This document shows, in pieces, positions 10,560 through 20,922 of a stretch of DNA of 64,000 nt (position 1 is the stretch's first letter; each line of letters starts with the position of its first letter). The position numbers and the translations under genes are program-made. The stretch is from Phoma sp. XZ068 (Eukaryota; Ascomycota; Dothideomycetes; Pleosporales; Didymellaceae), in NCBI GenBank assembly GCA_004835665.1, contig RBKR01000003.1, forward strand, positions 930,001-994,000. The letters run 5' to 3'. The notes beneath the pieces were generated by a model, which worked only from the letters and a program-made list of their open reading frames with translations, made no database searches and was not told the origin of the DNA.

Positions 10560-11977
10560 GATGACTTGCTGATGTGATAGCCAAGCGGCACAGCAATAAT
10601 GATCTGAGATCAACAATGAAGACACGGCATGAGGTGCCAACAGGAAGGATTATACACCCTGCACAAATGGTCTAATGATTGTAGGGCCTTGAAGACATTT
10701 GCGCACCGCCATTGCCCTCATAGGTCCAGCCTCCACAAAACGTCCGCTAGAGAGGGCCCGACTCCATAGACGGTGTAGCCGCAAGCCTTCCCGCGTGTTG
10801 GCTGAGTTGTTTGCTACAAATTTGGTGTTGCGTGAGAAGCTTATTTTACTTGCGGTAAGCGGTAGTGACCATTACGTCGATAGACAACCGAATTTGGTTT
10901 GGTGTATATCTACGCCGCACACGCCGTCTTCAGCTCATGTCGGAATGTGGTCATGGCAGTCGCTTGAGGACGCCTCAAATAGGGCTCCTATTGCTGTGGA
11001 GTATCAACCGACTGTGCCGAAGGGGTGCTTGAAGTTACAGTCGGGATGAAGGTGATGTCCTTGCAGTTTGGTATTGGAGGATGCGTACGGCGTTGCGGGT
11101 GTACCCTCGTACGGTGAAGGAAACATGATCAACCAGATTCGTGGCAATGTCTTAGAATAAAGACGACCGTTGGCGTCGTGACTGCGCCTTAGAAGTCTGG
11201 TGTTGAAGATTGGTCGTCTCGGATAGCCTGGGGCTGGGGGCCGCTAACGCCCCGCTCTCGCAGTTGCAGGCGCGAAATGTAAGGCTGAACGCAATGGAAA
11301 TAATACCAAGGTGCGGCGCAGCTCGTATGCGAGATTAGAGAAATGCAGACTGTTGGCAAAAGGTGTGAAATGTGCTCAACACTCCGCACTCGGCACGCGA
11401 ACAGTTGTACTTCCTTGGCAAAGTCATTGAGTGTCAGTTGTGAGGCGTCTGCGACTCCCTTTCGAGATGCGATATACTCAGGCAGCCTTTTGTAGAAGCC
11501 AAGGAGCTATGTTTCTCTTCAGCCGCAAGTTGTCCAGACATTTGGACAAATTATGTGAAGCTTCGGCAGCGCCGTACCAGTGAGAGACTTATGCATCCGC
11601 ACGTAACGCGTTTTACGATCTTACGTTATCCCACGCACCGACAATTCGCAAAGTCAGAACGGTGGGAGTTATGATACGAGAACCCACCGCTCCATTGATC
11701 AGATCAGCGATGATGTTGAGATATTATAGGAGTGAGGTTCGAAACTGCACAGCTTCTCGCCCGGGTAATTCGCACATGGTTAGCGCACCCGAATCTGGAC
11801 CCACTTGCACCATACACTTCACAACCACCACAATGACCCAGGTCCCATAGTTCTCAGCCTCGGTGGAACGCCGTGCGAATTCACTTCACTGGGTCGTAAC
11901 GTCCTTTCCGATGCTGCCACGACGACCTGGCTCTTGTCCCTAAGATCGGCAGTGCTTTTGCCACCACGCCTACCTTC
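10560..11977. other. Divergent intergenic region, nothing recognised
   Basis: 1.4 kb between the starts of the Cys-module gene and the LigD-PE gene. Open frames up to 116 codons look random in composition. It should hold two promoters; no TATA box or strong repeat was identified. Confidence 0.5.
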
Positions 11978-13231
11978 ATGGACTTGCCAATTAGCTTGTC
12001 TAGAGATATATCGCCACCACGTGCTGCGAAACGGAGGAAGATATCCGGGCCTTCGTCTCCTTCAGCAAATACGAAGCACTGCTGCAATACCGGGAATGAC
12101 CCCACGCTCGCAGCTGTGGAGGCTGGTAGGGCGAAGATCGAAGACCACTTGACTTACTTCAAGCACCACTTAGCAAAAGCTTCAAGGAGTGCACCACCAG
12201 AAATTCCAAGACTACCAATCAACGATTTCGGTTTTCTGTACAAGAAAAGTCAACACCAAAACGGACATCACTTCGTCATTCATCAGCACAATCACCCGAA
12301 GGCCGGCGTGCACTATGACCTCCGCCTTCAGTTTTCTGCAACAAGTTCTGTATCCTGGGCAATCCCAAAGGGGCTACCCGGTAATCCTAATTCCAAACAG
12401 CTGGGACGAATGGCTATTGAGACACGGGTACACAATTTATGGAACAATCTGATTGAGTCTGCATCCATGAAGACCGGCTCATTACTCATCTGGGATACCG
12501 GGACCTACAGTGTGCTCCCAAAGAAGAGAGACGATAGAGATATGCCGAGCCCACAGACTACCGATGATGAGTCGGACTTGGAGTCTAGTACAAACGAGAT
12601 AAGGCCCCGAGGGTCTCAAGACGCTAGGCATGAGAACGAAAAACTTGAAGAAGCCTTCAAAACTCGCCACATCCGTCTACGCCTCCATGGCACACGTCTT
12701 CCAAAGGACTATACCATATCCTTGCGCCTTCCTTCCAAAAACAACATCTCCTATAAACCAGCCGTCCGACGCAGAAGAAGCAGACCAACTGCACGACCCA
12801 GACGGCCCAGCCACACGTCCAACTCAGACAGCGAACCAGATACGCCCACCGAATCGCGTCGAGCCTCAACAACTGCCAGCACCGATCAGGACGAAGTCGA
12901 TGCAGCCGGTATGGACACAGACTCCGAAGAGGACGCGCTCACACGCAGCCAAAACGCCTATCCCGGGTCCAACAACAGTATTGGATCCATTCACCAACGC
13001 CGATGGTTCGTGCTTCTCGATCGGCAGAGCAGTGGCTTTGAGCAAGTCGCGGGGAAGTGGACTCGACGGCTACTGCCGAATGGCGAGCTGGGCGGATTCG
13101 ATGCATTCGTGGTAAGAGGCCGAGATCACGAAAGAAGCGTAGTCACAGGCCGCTTAGCGCGCGACGTCGAGAGCGACGAGGGATGTGTGGGATATGTTGG
13201 CCGCGGGGGCTGGAAGGGCATTGAGGACTAA
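11978..13231 (+). CDS. LigD-type 3'-phosphoesterase domain protein, stand-alone
   Basis: Single exon, 417 aa. The phosphoesterase (PE) domain of bacterial DNA ligase D trims 3'-phosphate and 3'-ribonucleotide ends during end joining. Here the core lies at about 92-260: FVIHQHNHPKAGVHYDLRL supplies His106, His112, Asp114 and Arg116 (H-x5-H-x-D-x-R), then VSWAIPKGLPG, then AIETRVHNLW with His152, then GSLLIWDTGTY and a late LRLHG strand. A low-complexity insert (about 185-330, Arg/Ser/Asp-rich) separates these from a final conserved-looking segment RRWFVLLDRQSSGF. No ligase or polymerase domain is fused. An N-terminal basic stretch AAKRRK could be a nuclear signal. It converges on the nuclear-type gene (stops 131 bp apart). 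The domain call is firm; the in vivo role in fungal DNA repair is inference. Confidence 0.85.
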   Translation: MDLPISLSRDISPPRAAKRRKISGPSSPSANTKHCCNTGNDPTLAAVEAGRAKIEDHLTYFKHHLAKASRSAPPEIPRLPINDFGFLYKKSQHQNGHHFVIHQHNHPKAGVHYDLRLQFSATSSVSWAIPKGLPGNPNSKQLGRMAIETRVHNLWNNLIESASMKTGSLLIWDTGTYSVLPKKRDDRDMPSPQTTDDESDLESSTNEIRPRGSQDARHENEKLEEAFKTRHIRLRLHGTRLPKDYTISLRLPSKNNISYKPAVRRRRSRPTARPRRPSHTSNSDSEPDTPTESRRASTTASTDQDEVDAAGMDTDSEEDALTRSQNAYPGSNNSIGSIHQRRWFVLLDRQSSGFEQVAGKWTRRLLPNGELGGFDAFVVRGRDHERSVVTGRLARDVESDEGCVGYVGRGGWKGIED

Positions 13232-13362
13232 ACCACCCTTTCATGGTTGGATAAGAAACTGGGGGGAGAGATGGGGGTCTAATTGCATTTGTTACACTAA
13301 CAGTACAAACGAGACTCGTAGATAGAACGAGTTACAGTCTAGTAGTCTAGTGGATAAGAAAT

Positions 13363-15286
13363 CTATGTCACGCGAACCTTTCCACTCCTCGTACTCCCCC
13401 TAGCAACGCTCTCATGACCCTCAGCAGGACTGCCCTTCCTCCTCTCAGCCATAATCTCCTCATACCGCTCCGGCGTAACGCGCTCCTCGAAACGCCCCTT
13501 CGTGCGGACGCTCCGCTCCTGCTTCCCCGCAGCCCTCGCCTTGACCATCGGCGGCGTCGAAGCCACTGAGCTACCAGACGCAGATCCCATGGATAGGGCA
13601 GGTGTCACAGCAGGCGTGTGCAGACCGTCCGATTCCACGGCCGCAGTGGGAGTGCTGGGCATAGTCTGACTTGACTCCCGCCTTAAGTCCTTGACGCTCT
13701 TGTATCGCCCGTACGTCCTGGTTTGAGTAGTGCGCCTACGCTTCGCTGGTACGTCCTCAGTCTCCTCAGAATTGATCTTGTGCTCCTCCGCTACTGCCTC
13801 AACGGTTGCCTCATCGGTTGAAGCTGTGCTCAGGCGCTTACGCTTGCCATTCGTGGTGGTCTGATATGCTGGCACCACGGACTCTGTAGCTCCTGGGACC
13901 AGGCTCTTACGTGGGCGGGAGCGGGTCCTCCTCGCGGGGCTTGAGACTTGGGTCGCTACTTGGGTCGCTACTTGGGTCGCTACTTGGTCTTGGGTCGTCT
14001 CGGTTTGTGCAGGCGGGCTTTGAGGAATGGGGGACGAGCGGACTGAAGCGTCGACGGCGGCTTTGATGCGACGGATTGCTGGAGAGACGTTGTGGTTATT
14101 ACGAGATGATGGTATGGAAGTGGAAGTGGGGACGGGCAGATCGTCGTGGTCGTCAGCCTCAAGGGTTTGGGAGCTAGCATCTTCAACCAAACTAGGTGTT
14201 GAGGTTTGCAGGCGCGGGTTCAGCAAGGGAAGAGCTGTCGGTGCTGCGGTTTCAATGTTCATACTACGGTTGCTGCTTAGACGAGGCTTGGTCGGTGTTA
14301 AGTTGACGGCGCTGCGGACTTGGTCGACAACTATGATGGAATTAGCTTTGTTCGAATGATCAGACTGATGAAGACTTACGATCGTAAGGACCGCCTTGCT
14401 GGCCAACGTCCAAGCGATCTAGAAACATACGAGGGGCATTTATGTAGGCTCCGTTCTCTTTCTTTGTGTCGTCATTCTGGTTGAATGCATCGACAGACCT
14501 CTGAAGCTTATCGACAGTTCCGAATTGGGTGACTAACGCTAGATCCACCGGATCGATCGTAGGTAGCTTAAATCGTGATCCGGACTCATACTGAGTTAGG
14601 CTGTTGTGGTGGGCAAGACGGGGATCATTGAAAGATACACCAGTGGATGTAATGGGCGCTGTGCTGTCCCTGGTACCTGTAGTTGCGATGTCGTATTTAA
14701 TCCTTAAGCTCTCCCAATCAGCCATGCGGATAGTCTCCGGAAATACTAGAGATGCTGCAGCGTTCTGGAACCAAGTCTCTGGGTGATTATCAGGACCTCC
14801 ATAGAGATATGTCGTCTCGATGCAGTCCTTTGTGTTTAGCTGGATTCTACGTGGTGCAGACCGATCGTTCGGCGTCACCGGGCTAGAGTCCATACGATAC
14901 AAAGCCACTGCCGCTGCAGTGTAGTACTCAGGCATTTCATCGTAGTCGCATACGCTGGAGTCTGCATCTACAGCATCTTCGAATTCACGAAGTACATGGT
15001 CAACCTTTTGCTTAACGCGACGATACAACTTAGCATCGCAGTCGTAGCCATATTTAGTGATCTCTTGGATTAGACACCGGTTGATGCGCTGGATACGGTC
15101 CATGTAGGTTGCAGGTGAGTCGTTGCCTCCCTCTGTAATAACATAGTGATGTGCTTGTCTGAGGAGCTGGTCTGTCTGGTCTCGTTCAGATATCTCATCT
15201 TCGCTAGAAGAGTACGAGTCTTCTGAATCGGAAAGACTGAGCTCAGGAGTCTGGATGAGCTCGCGAGGCTGATGTCTGGCCGCCAT
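13363..15286 (-). CDS. Uncharacterised, probably nuclear protein
   Basis: Exons 15286-14380 and 14330-13363 give 624 aa. No family recognised. The N-terminal half (about 40-300) is folded-looking, with several helices rich in aromatic residues (for example YVITEGGNDSPATYMDRIQR). The second half is low-complexity: Ser/Thr/Pro-rich with basic clusters (RRTRSRPRK, NGKRKR, PAKRRRTTQ) resembling nuclear signals and AT-hook-like patches. It contains a 4-residue repeat ATQV encoded by perfect 12-bp units. The C-terminal region VKARAAGKQERSVRTKGRFEERVTPERYEEIMAERR is charged and probably helical. The composition suggests a chromatin or DNA-associated role, which is inference only. The start codon is the first ATG of the frame. 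Confidence 0.7.
13946..13981 (-). repeat. 12-bp tandem repeat, 3 perfect copies
   Basis: The unit acttgggtcgct occurs three times in succession and a fourth, degraded copy follows. On the coding strand it specifies ATQV repeats in the nuclear-type protein. As a multiple of three it can change copy number without breaking the frame. Confidence 0.9.
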
Positions 15287-16330
15287 GTCTTAATCGTTGT
15301 TTGTATGTTCTGAGTCGTGGGGGAGCTGGCGGGTGTATTCGTTCGGAGTACTGCAGGGCTAGCAAACAAGTCTAGCAATTACTGATGCAGTAACTGTACA
15401 AGATGACGGACGGAACATGCGAGCGCCCTTATGTTGAAGCAATCGTGTCTATTAACGGGCTCTTTGTTGTGAAGCTGAACAAAGCCACCACAATAGAACG
15501 CCATGGTGTATTCCACATGCGGATGCCTCCTTGCAGTTGCGCCCTCTGCAGTGAAGCGGCAAATTCTCTCTTTGTACTCAGCAAAGCACATCAATTGGGG
15601 TCGTGCGCTCGACTATCCCACGGATGTCACCATTGTCGTGTTTCATGGTTAAACCTTGCATGGCCGCCATGCAGTTGAGGGTCGTTGTACTACGAGGTCC
15701 CCGATCCTTTTGGGCCTTCCAATACTGTTGTATAGACAACTCAAATGTAGTGTGCCACGACACTTACGCCAGGGCTGAAACAATGGGAGGCAGTCAACGC
15801 ACATCGGAAGGCTGGAGCTGAAGGGCAAGGGCTTCTGAAAAGTCAGGCAACTCTTTCATGATCGGTGCCACGCACGGTTATATTCTCGCAGCCACGTGAA
15901 TGGGCAGTTGGTTCGTGATCAGACGTCGCCCAATGCTCATTGTGCAAGAAAACGGAGGAAGCTTGGACTACAATCTGGTACCCACGTACGTCGTACATCA
16001 ACCCTCACTTACCATTGTGTCGAGGCAAGACGGCAGGATGATAGGCTCGGTACGGCCGGAAATCGTCCACACGGGCGTAACGTGCCCAGGTTTACGCGAT
16101 GAGGGGAAGTGTGAAGTCAAGACGGGTTGAAGAAGCTGGGTGCAGGGTTCACGCTGACGTGCCTCGGCTCGCGCAGCATCATCAGCACTCGAACGACATC
16201 AACATATGGGCGGGCCCTCCTGTTGCGTGCTGATAACCACTTCTTTAGATTTCAACTTCATTTTCCTCCTGTGATACCCCAGTCGTCTTGTAATTTTCGC
16301 GTCTAGCCGTGTTCATTGACAGCCCGAGCC
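15287..16330. promoter_or_regulatory. Divergent promoter region of the nuclear-type gene and FAT1
   Basis: 1.04 kb between two start codons. It carries a 17-bp perfect hairpin or palindrome at 15657-15673 (arms tgcatggc and gccatgca around one C) and, closer to FAT1, a CCTCGG hexamer at 16162-16167. No convincing gene is present. Confidence 0.4.
16162..16167 (+). promoter_or_regulatory. CCTCGG hexamer, candidate FarA/FarB fatty-acid response site
   Basis: CCTCGG is the core motif bound by the Zn2Cys6 regulators FarA/FarB that induce fatty-acid genes in Aspergillus. It lies about 165 bp upstream of the FAT1 start codon, where such a site would be expected. A single hexamer also occurs often by chance. 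Confidence 0.3.
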
Positions 16331-18435
16331 ATGGCTGGTACGTGAAGACCTCCTGTTCACATGCAACAGCGAAACTAACACGGTGCACAGCTCTTCCGCT
16401 CGCTATTCCTGCTGCAGCTGCAGGCCTGGCTTATCTCAACGCCCGTCATGGTGTCAGCTACGATTGGCCGATGCTCTCCTCTTACGTTGCAGCGCTCGTC
16501 CTCACTTTACGCGCAGAACGTCGCGATCGGCTCAATGTCTTCTACGAACTCGAAACGCTTGCTCAGGGCCCTCGCGCAGACCACCCATGGATCATCTTCC
16601 ACGGACAGACCTGGACATACAAGCAGGCATACGACATCGCTCTCAGATACGGCACATGGCTGAGGAGCAAGGGCGTTCAGCCGGACGAGATTGTTGCCAT
16701 GGACTTTGTAAACTCGGAGACGTTTATCTGGGTCTGGTTTGGGCTTTGGAGCATCGGTGCAAAGCCAGCCTTTATCAACTACAACCTGACGGGCAGGTCC
16801 CTCATACATACCATCAAGACGTCGACGGCACGTCTAGTCCTTGTGGACGAGGAGTCCAAAGCCAACTTTGCAGAAAATATCATGGCAGAGCACGGCTTCG
16901 TCCCTGCGCCCGTGACGGCAACGAATGAGACCCAGGCCAACTACGATTTTGAGCTGGACCAGAGTGAGGTGCCGCGCTCCGTCAAGAGCCAGGCACTAGC
17001 GCAGGCACAGCAGCAGGGCATTACCGCAACACCCCAAAAGAGACAACTCGAAATCGTCTTCTTCGACAAGCAGTTGCAGGATTCCATCCTAATGCTCCAG
17101 CCCACTCGTCAACCTGACTCCTGCCGCGCCAACCAGAAGACCAACAGCATGGCTATGCTCATCTACACCAGTGGTACGACAGGTTTGCCCAAACCTGCTG
17201 TTATGAGTTGGGGCAAGTGCAATTCCGGCGCCAAGTTCGTCTCTGGTTGGCTCAACATCAAGAACGAGGTCGTGTACACTTCCATGCCACTCTATCACTC
17301 TTCTGCCTCGGTTCTGGGCGTATGCGCCGTCCTTCGCGCTGGCGGCACCATTTGTCTCTCTTCCAAGTTCTCACACAAAACTTTCTGGCCCGAGATAAGA
17401 GCTAGCAAAGCCACAATCCTCCATTACGTGGGCGAAACCTGCCGCTATCTACTCTCCGCCCCTCCATCTGATCTCGACAAACAACATCATGTCCGTGCCG
17501 CCTTTGGCAACGGCCTTCGCCCCGATGTCTGGGAGCCCTTCAAAGAACGATTCGGTATCAAGTCCATCTTCGAATTCTATGCGGCCACAGAAGCACCGGG
17601 CGGTATGTGGAACCACAGCGACAACACCTTCTCTTCAGGCGCCATCGGCCGAAACGGGACTCTTGCTTCCCTCCTCTTTTCCCCAAACATATGCGTAGTA
17701 CGCACGGACCCTGAACAGGATGGCGCACATCCCCTACGCAGCGAAGACACCGGCTTATGCCAGGTGTGCGATTGGAACGAGCCTGGCGAGTTGATGTACA
17801 AACTCGACCCTGCAGACATCGAGAACAAGTTCCAAGGCTACTTTGGCAACAACAAAGCCACCAGTTCGAAAATCGTACGTAACGTCAAGAAATTGGGCGA
17901 CGCTTACTTCCGCTCTGGAGACCTCATGCGTTGGGACAGAGAAGGGAGATGGTGGTTCGTTGACCGCATCGGCGATACTTTCCGCTGGAAGTCCGAGAAC
18001 GTCAGCACAGCAGAGGTCGCAGATGCAGTGGGGCGACACGATGCTGTCGAAGAAGCTGCTGTCTACGGTGTCCAGGTCCCCGGCCACGATGGGCGCGCTG
18101 GCTGCGCCGCCGTGGTCCTCAACGCCTCCGCCCTTTCTGCACCTGCCGATGCTGAGAAAGGTTCAGCTGTCAAGCCCGAGGTGCTGAAATCGCTCGCAGC
18201 ACATGTGACCAAAGAGTTGCCGACTTTCGCCAGGCCAATATGGATAAGGGTCACTAGGCAGTTGCAGACGACAGGGACGAACAAGCAGCAGAAACACCAT
18301 TTGCAGAAAGAAGGCATTGATCCGCAGGCGGTTGAGCAAGCAGGGGACACACTGTACTGGCTCAGCGAAGGGACATATGTACCGTTCACGGCGAAGGAGC
18401 TTAAGAAGATAGAGGGTGGTGGCGTGAAGCTTTAG
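16331..18435 (+). CDS. FAT1: Fat1-type very-long-chain acyl-CoA synthetase / fatty-acid transporter
   Basis: Exon 1 is 7 nt (16331-16337, ATGGCTG); intron 16338-16390; exon 2 runs 16391-18435; 683 aa. It activates long and very-long-chain fatty acids to acyl-CoA (ATP to AMP + PPi) and couples this to uptake, at ER, lipid-droplet, peroxisomal or plasma membranes in homologues. The N-terminus (ALPLAIPAAAAGLAYL) is hydrophobic, as in Fat1/FATP. The AMP-binding P-loop is YTSGTTGLPKPAV (about 280). The FATP-type segment FEFYAATEAPGGMWNH, the YFRSGDLMRWDREGRWWFVDRIGDTFRWKSENVSTAEV signature (in two parts, adenylate and VLACS motifs) and a C-terminal swivel domain are all present. No peroxisomal SKL end is present. 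The closest paralogue by knowledge is yeast Fat1p. A CCTCGG hexamer sits upstream. Confidence 0.9.
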
Positions 18436-18921
18436 ACGCTGTTTTCGTTATAGATCAGGCCATTTCATTATGTTCATAATCTCATGGGATCTTCATAATG
18501 GTTGGTAGAAGATGTGTTGTTTTCATGATTGTAGATACTGTCTTATCGGATATTACTCATTCTCAACTCTTCCATGTTCGTTTGTCGTACTCCACTTCCG
18601 TACACCATGCACGGTTGCTCTTCCCATCTCTACTCTCTCAATGCCTCGGAGACTTGCTGCCCACACGTACGAGCTTCGATGTTGACACTTCACGAAGTCG
18701 CAGTGCTGGTCACGAGAGCTGACTTGAACCCGTATTGAACTGACATACCAAAGAAGACGAAAATAATCTCTCCACTACAAAAGTGTGATACTTAAGTGCA
18801 TCCTACTAAATAAAGACTAAATATATACAGAGAAGACAGCAGGATACTATCCCAAGTAACCAATCCGAGCAGGATGAGGATGGCTCTACATTTCACCGTC
18901 GACAACGCTAACAGCCTTAGC
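18436..18921. other. Tail-to-tail spacer, nothing recognised
   Basis: 486 bp between the converging stops of FAT1 and the phosphatase. AT-richer toward the phosphatase side (about 18770-18850), consistent with 3' UTR sequence. Confidence 0.6.
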
Positions 18922-20397
18922 TCAAGACTGGCAAAACTGCACAACCTTGCTCGCCCTCTCTCCCACCAACCCATCCACATACGCCAAAAACACATCCAAA
19001 TCCAGCATATCCATCTTCCCCAACATTGGGCTCGAGCTTTTCAGCACCTGTCCACCCCACAGAACGCGAAGGTATTTCTTCCCGCCGTATTCCTGGCGGG
19101 CGTACACTTCAAACACCACCTCGGCGCCCATACCAACCCACACCATTTGCTCGACTTGCAGAATGCTCAGCAGCCGCGACACCGATCCATCGTGGGCGAC
19201 GTTGTGGCGGTACAGGACTGAGCTCTTCCCGGCTTTCACGTCGCGAATGTTTTGAGCCAGCTCGGCGAGCCACACGCCGTATGAGCCGACTGCAGCTTGT
19301 AGCGATTGGGGCGAGTCGCGGTAGATGAAGGAGTACTCGTACTGACCGAGTCGATATACAGTGTCTGCTTGTTCCTGGGTGACGCAGGCGCGCGAGTCGT
19401 TGATGTTGCAGGGGAGGGGTTTGGCGTGGCATTGGCGCGCGGAAAGGTTGTCGTAGTAGTGGTCGAAGGACTTGTGCCAATCTGTTGAGTCGCTGGCGAT
19501 GCCGGAGATGGCGTCGAGAGAGGCGAATAGGGGTTTTGCGGCTGTTAGGTGCGCGGTCCAGTTTGATGCTTTGCTGCCTACGCCGTAGGAGCTGTAGCGG
19601 GTTGATGCGGCGGGGCAGGAGTATTGGGGCTCTAGGGAGTCGACACCTGTGGGTTGGATACGGAGAGAGACATCTTCTTTTGGTGCGTACATCCCATCGA
19701 TCAGCATGCCAGCGACCTGGGAGGTGATCTGGTTGTTGGTCACTCGGTAGGTAACTTTCTCGCTGAGATCGTCTGGCAAGAAGCCAAGCAGGTCATGGTA
19801 GACGCCGTAGAGATCCTTGCCGTGCTGCCATGAGTCGTCCAGCCCTTGTCTCGTAATCTGTGGGAATTGACAAGAGCCATTGAAACCAGTCTGCGCAAAA
19901 GGGTTGGTATCGCTAGTATACACGCTCCAATATGTGGAGCTGGAGTCATTGCCCGCAGGATCAATGGGCTTGCCGTAGTAGAACAAGCCTTGGTCATCGC
20001 AACTCCATCCGTAAGACTCCTTTGGAAATGTATTCGATGCATATGGCGTTCTCTTGTGGTGGCGATGGATGCTGTGGCTGTCAGCCAAATGAATCGTTAC
20101 TGCAGGAGTCTACACTTGCACTTCAACATATTCCAGCTCGTACTCAGGGCTGGCTCTTGGATATTCCTGAGTTCTCACGTGTGGCATATTGCACCAATTG
20201 TATGTGCCATACGGAGTCCCGGTGGGCAATTGTGACCCATTGAACACGAACCCATTCGTTCCCGTCCCGTTTAGAACGTGTCCAAGATCATTGATCCAAC
20301 TCTTTCTAGGCGCATGCCAACCAAGATCTATACTAGCATTCTGTGCGGTCGCTAGAGGGATCCATAGCAGAGGGACGACGTTCTTGACAGATGGCAT
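18922..20397 (-). CDS. Secreted histidine acid phosphatase family protein
   Basis: Exons 20397-20120 and 20071-18922 give 475 aa. The intron between them (20119-20072) begins with GC (gcaagt) and ends in ccacag; no GT donor restores the frame. Splicing creates VEVIHRHHKRTPYASNTFP, the family's catalytic block, in which the usual RHGxRxP reads RHHKRTP. The proton-donor HD appears as RHNVAHDGSVSRLL in the C-terminal third. Eight or more Cys residues and several N-glycosylation sites fit secretion. An in-frame ATG at 20481 would add 28 residues, but it abuts the TATA box, so the start at 20397 (signal peptide MPSVKNVVPLLWIPLATAQ) is preferred. Substrate (phosphomonoester or phytate-like) is not determined; Gly-to-His in the active-site motif may change specificity. 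Confidence 0.85.
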
Positions 20398-20481
20398 GGT
20401 CAGATCCAGGACGCGGAAGAGGGTGAAAGCGGTACAGGTTAGGCAAAACGCGTAGAGCAAGATAACACGCCCATGATGCAT

Positions 20482-20491
20482 ATTTTATATA
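20482..20491 (-). promoter_or_regulatory. TATA box of the histidine phosphatase gene
   Basis: On the minus strand this reads atataaaata, about 85 bp upstream of the favoured start codon at 20397 and touching the alternative ATG at 20481. The location argues that transcription begins downstream of 20481. Confidence 0.5.
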
Positions 20492-20922
20492 GTGCCTCTC
20501 GAAGGATGGGATTCGGAAGCCATCACGAATAGAGGAAGTCGCCGGGATGTTGAATGACAAGAACATGGAAATGACGGAAGCGAAGTTAAGAAGGCAGGCA
20601 CGGGTTCAGGTACGTGTTTGTGATTGGTTGGCATCAGAGAGTAGACCCACTTTCAGATCCCACAGTTGCATCGACCTCACTTCGCAGAAGAAAACGAATC
20701 GTATATGATCAGCACGAAGTCCAGCTAGCATCATGGTTTTGCGCCTTTTGAATTCGACTTCAACCTCGACGTACAGTTCCCTGAGTAGCGTCCGATACAA
20801 GTCATAGCCTTACCGAATACACTGCATGTACTATGCCATGTCATGCATCGATTGCATAGGTAGAAACTACAGAATCCGGCATGGCAAGTAAGTGTCCGCT
20901 ACGGTAATCTCGGAACGAAAGC
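20492..20922. other. Spacer between P450 stop and phosphatase promoter
   Basis: About 430 bp upstream of the phosphatase gene, downstream of the P450. It holds the phosphatase promoter and P450 3' UTR; no other gene seen. Confidence 0.5.
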
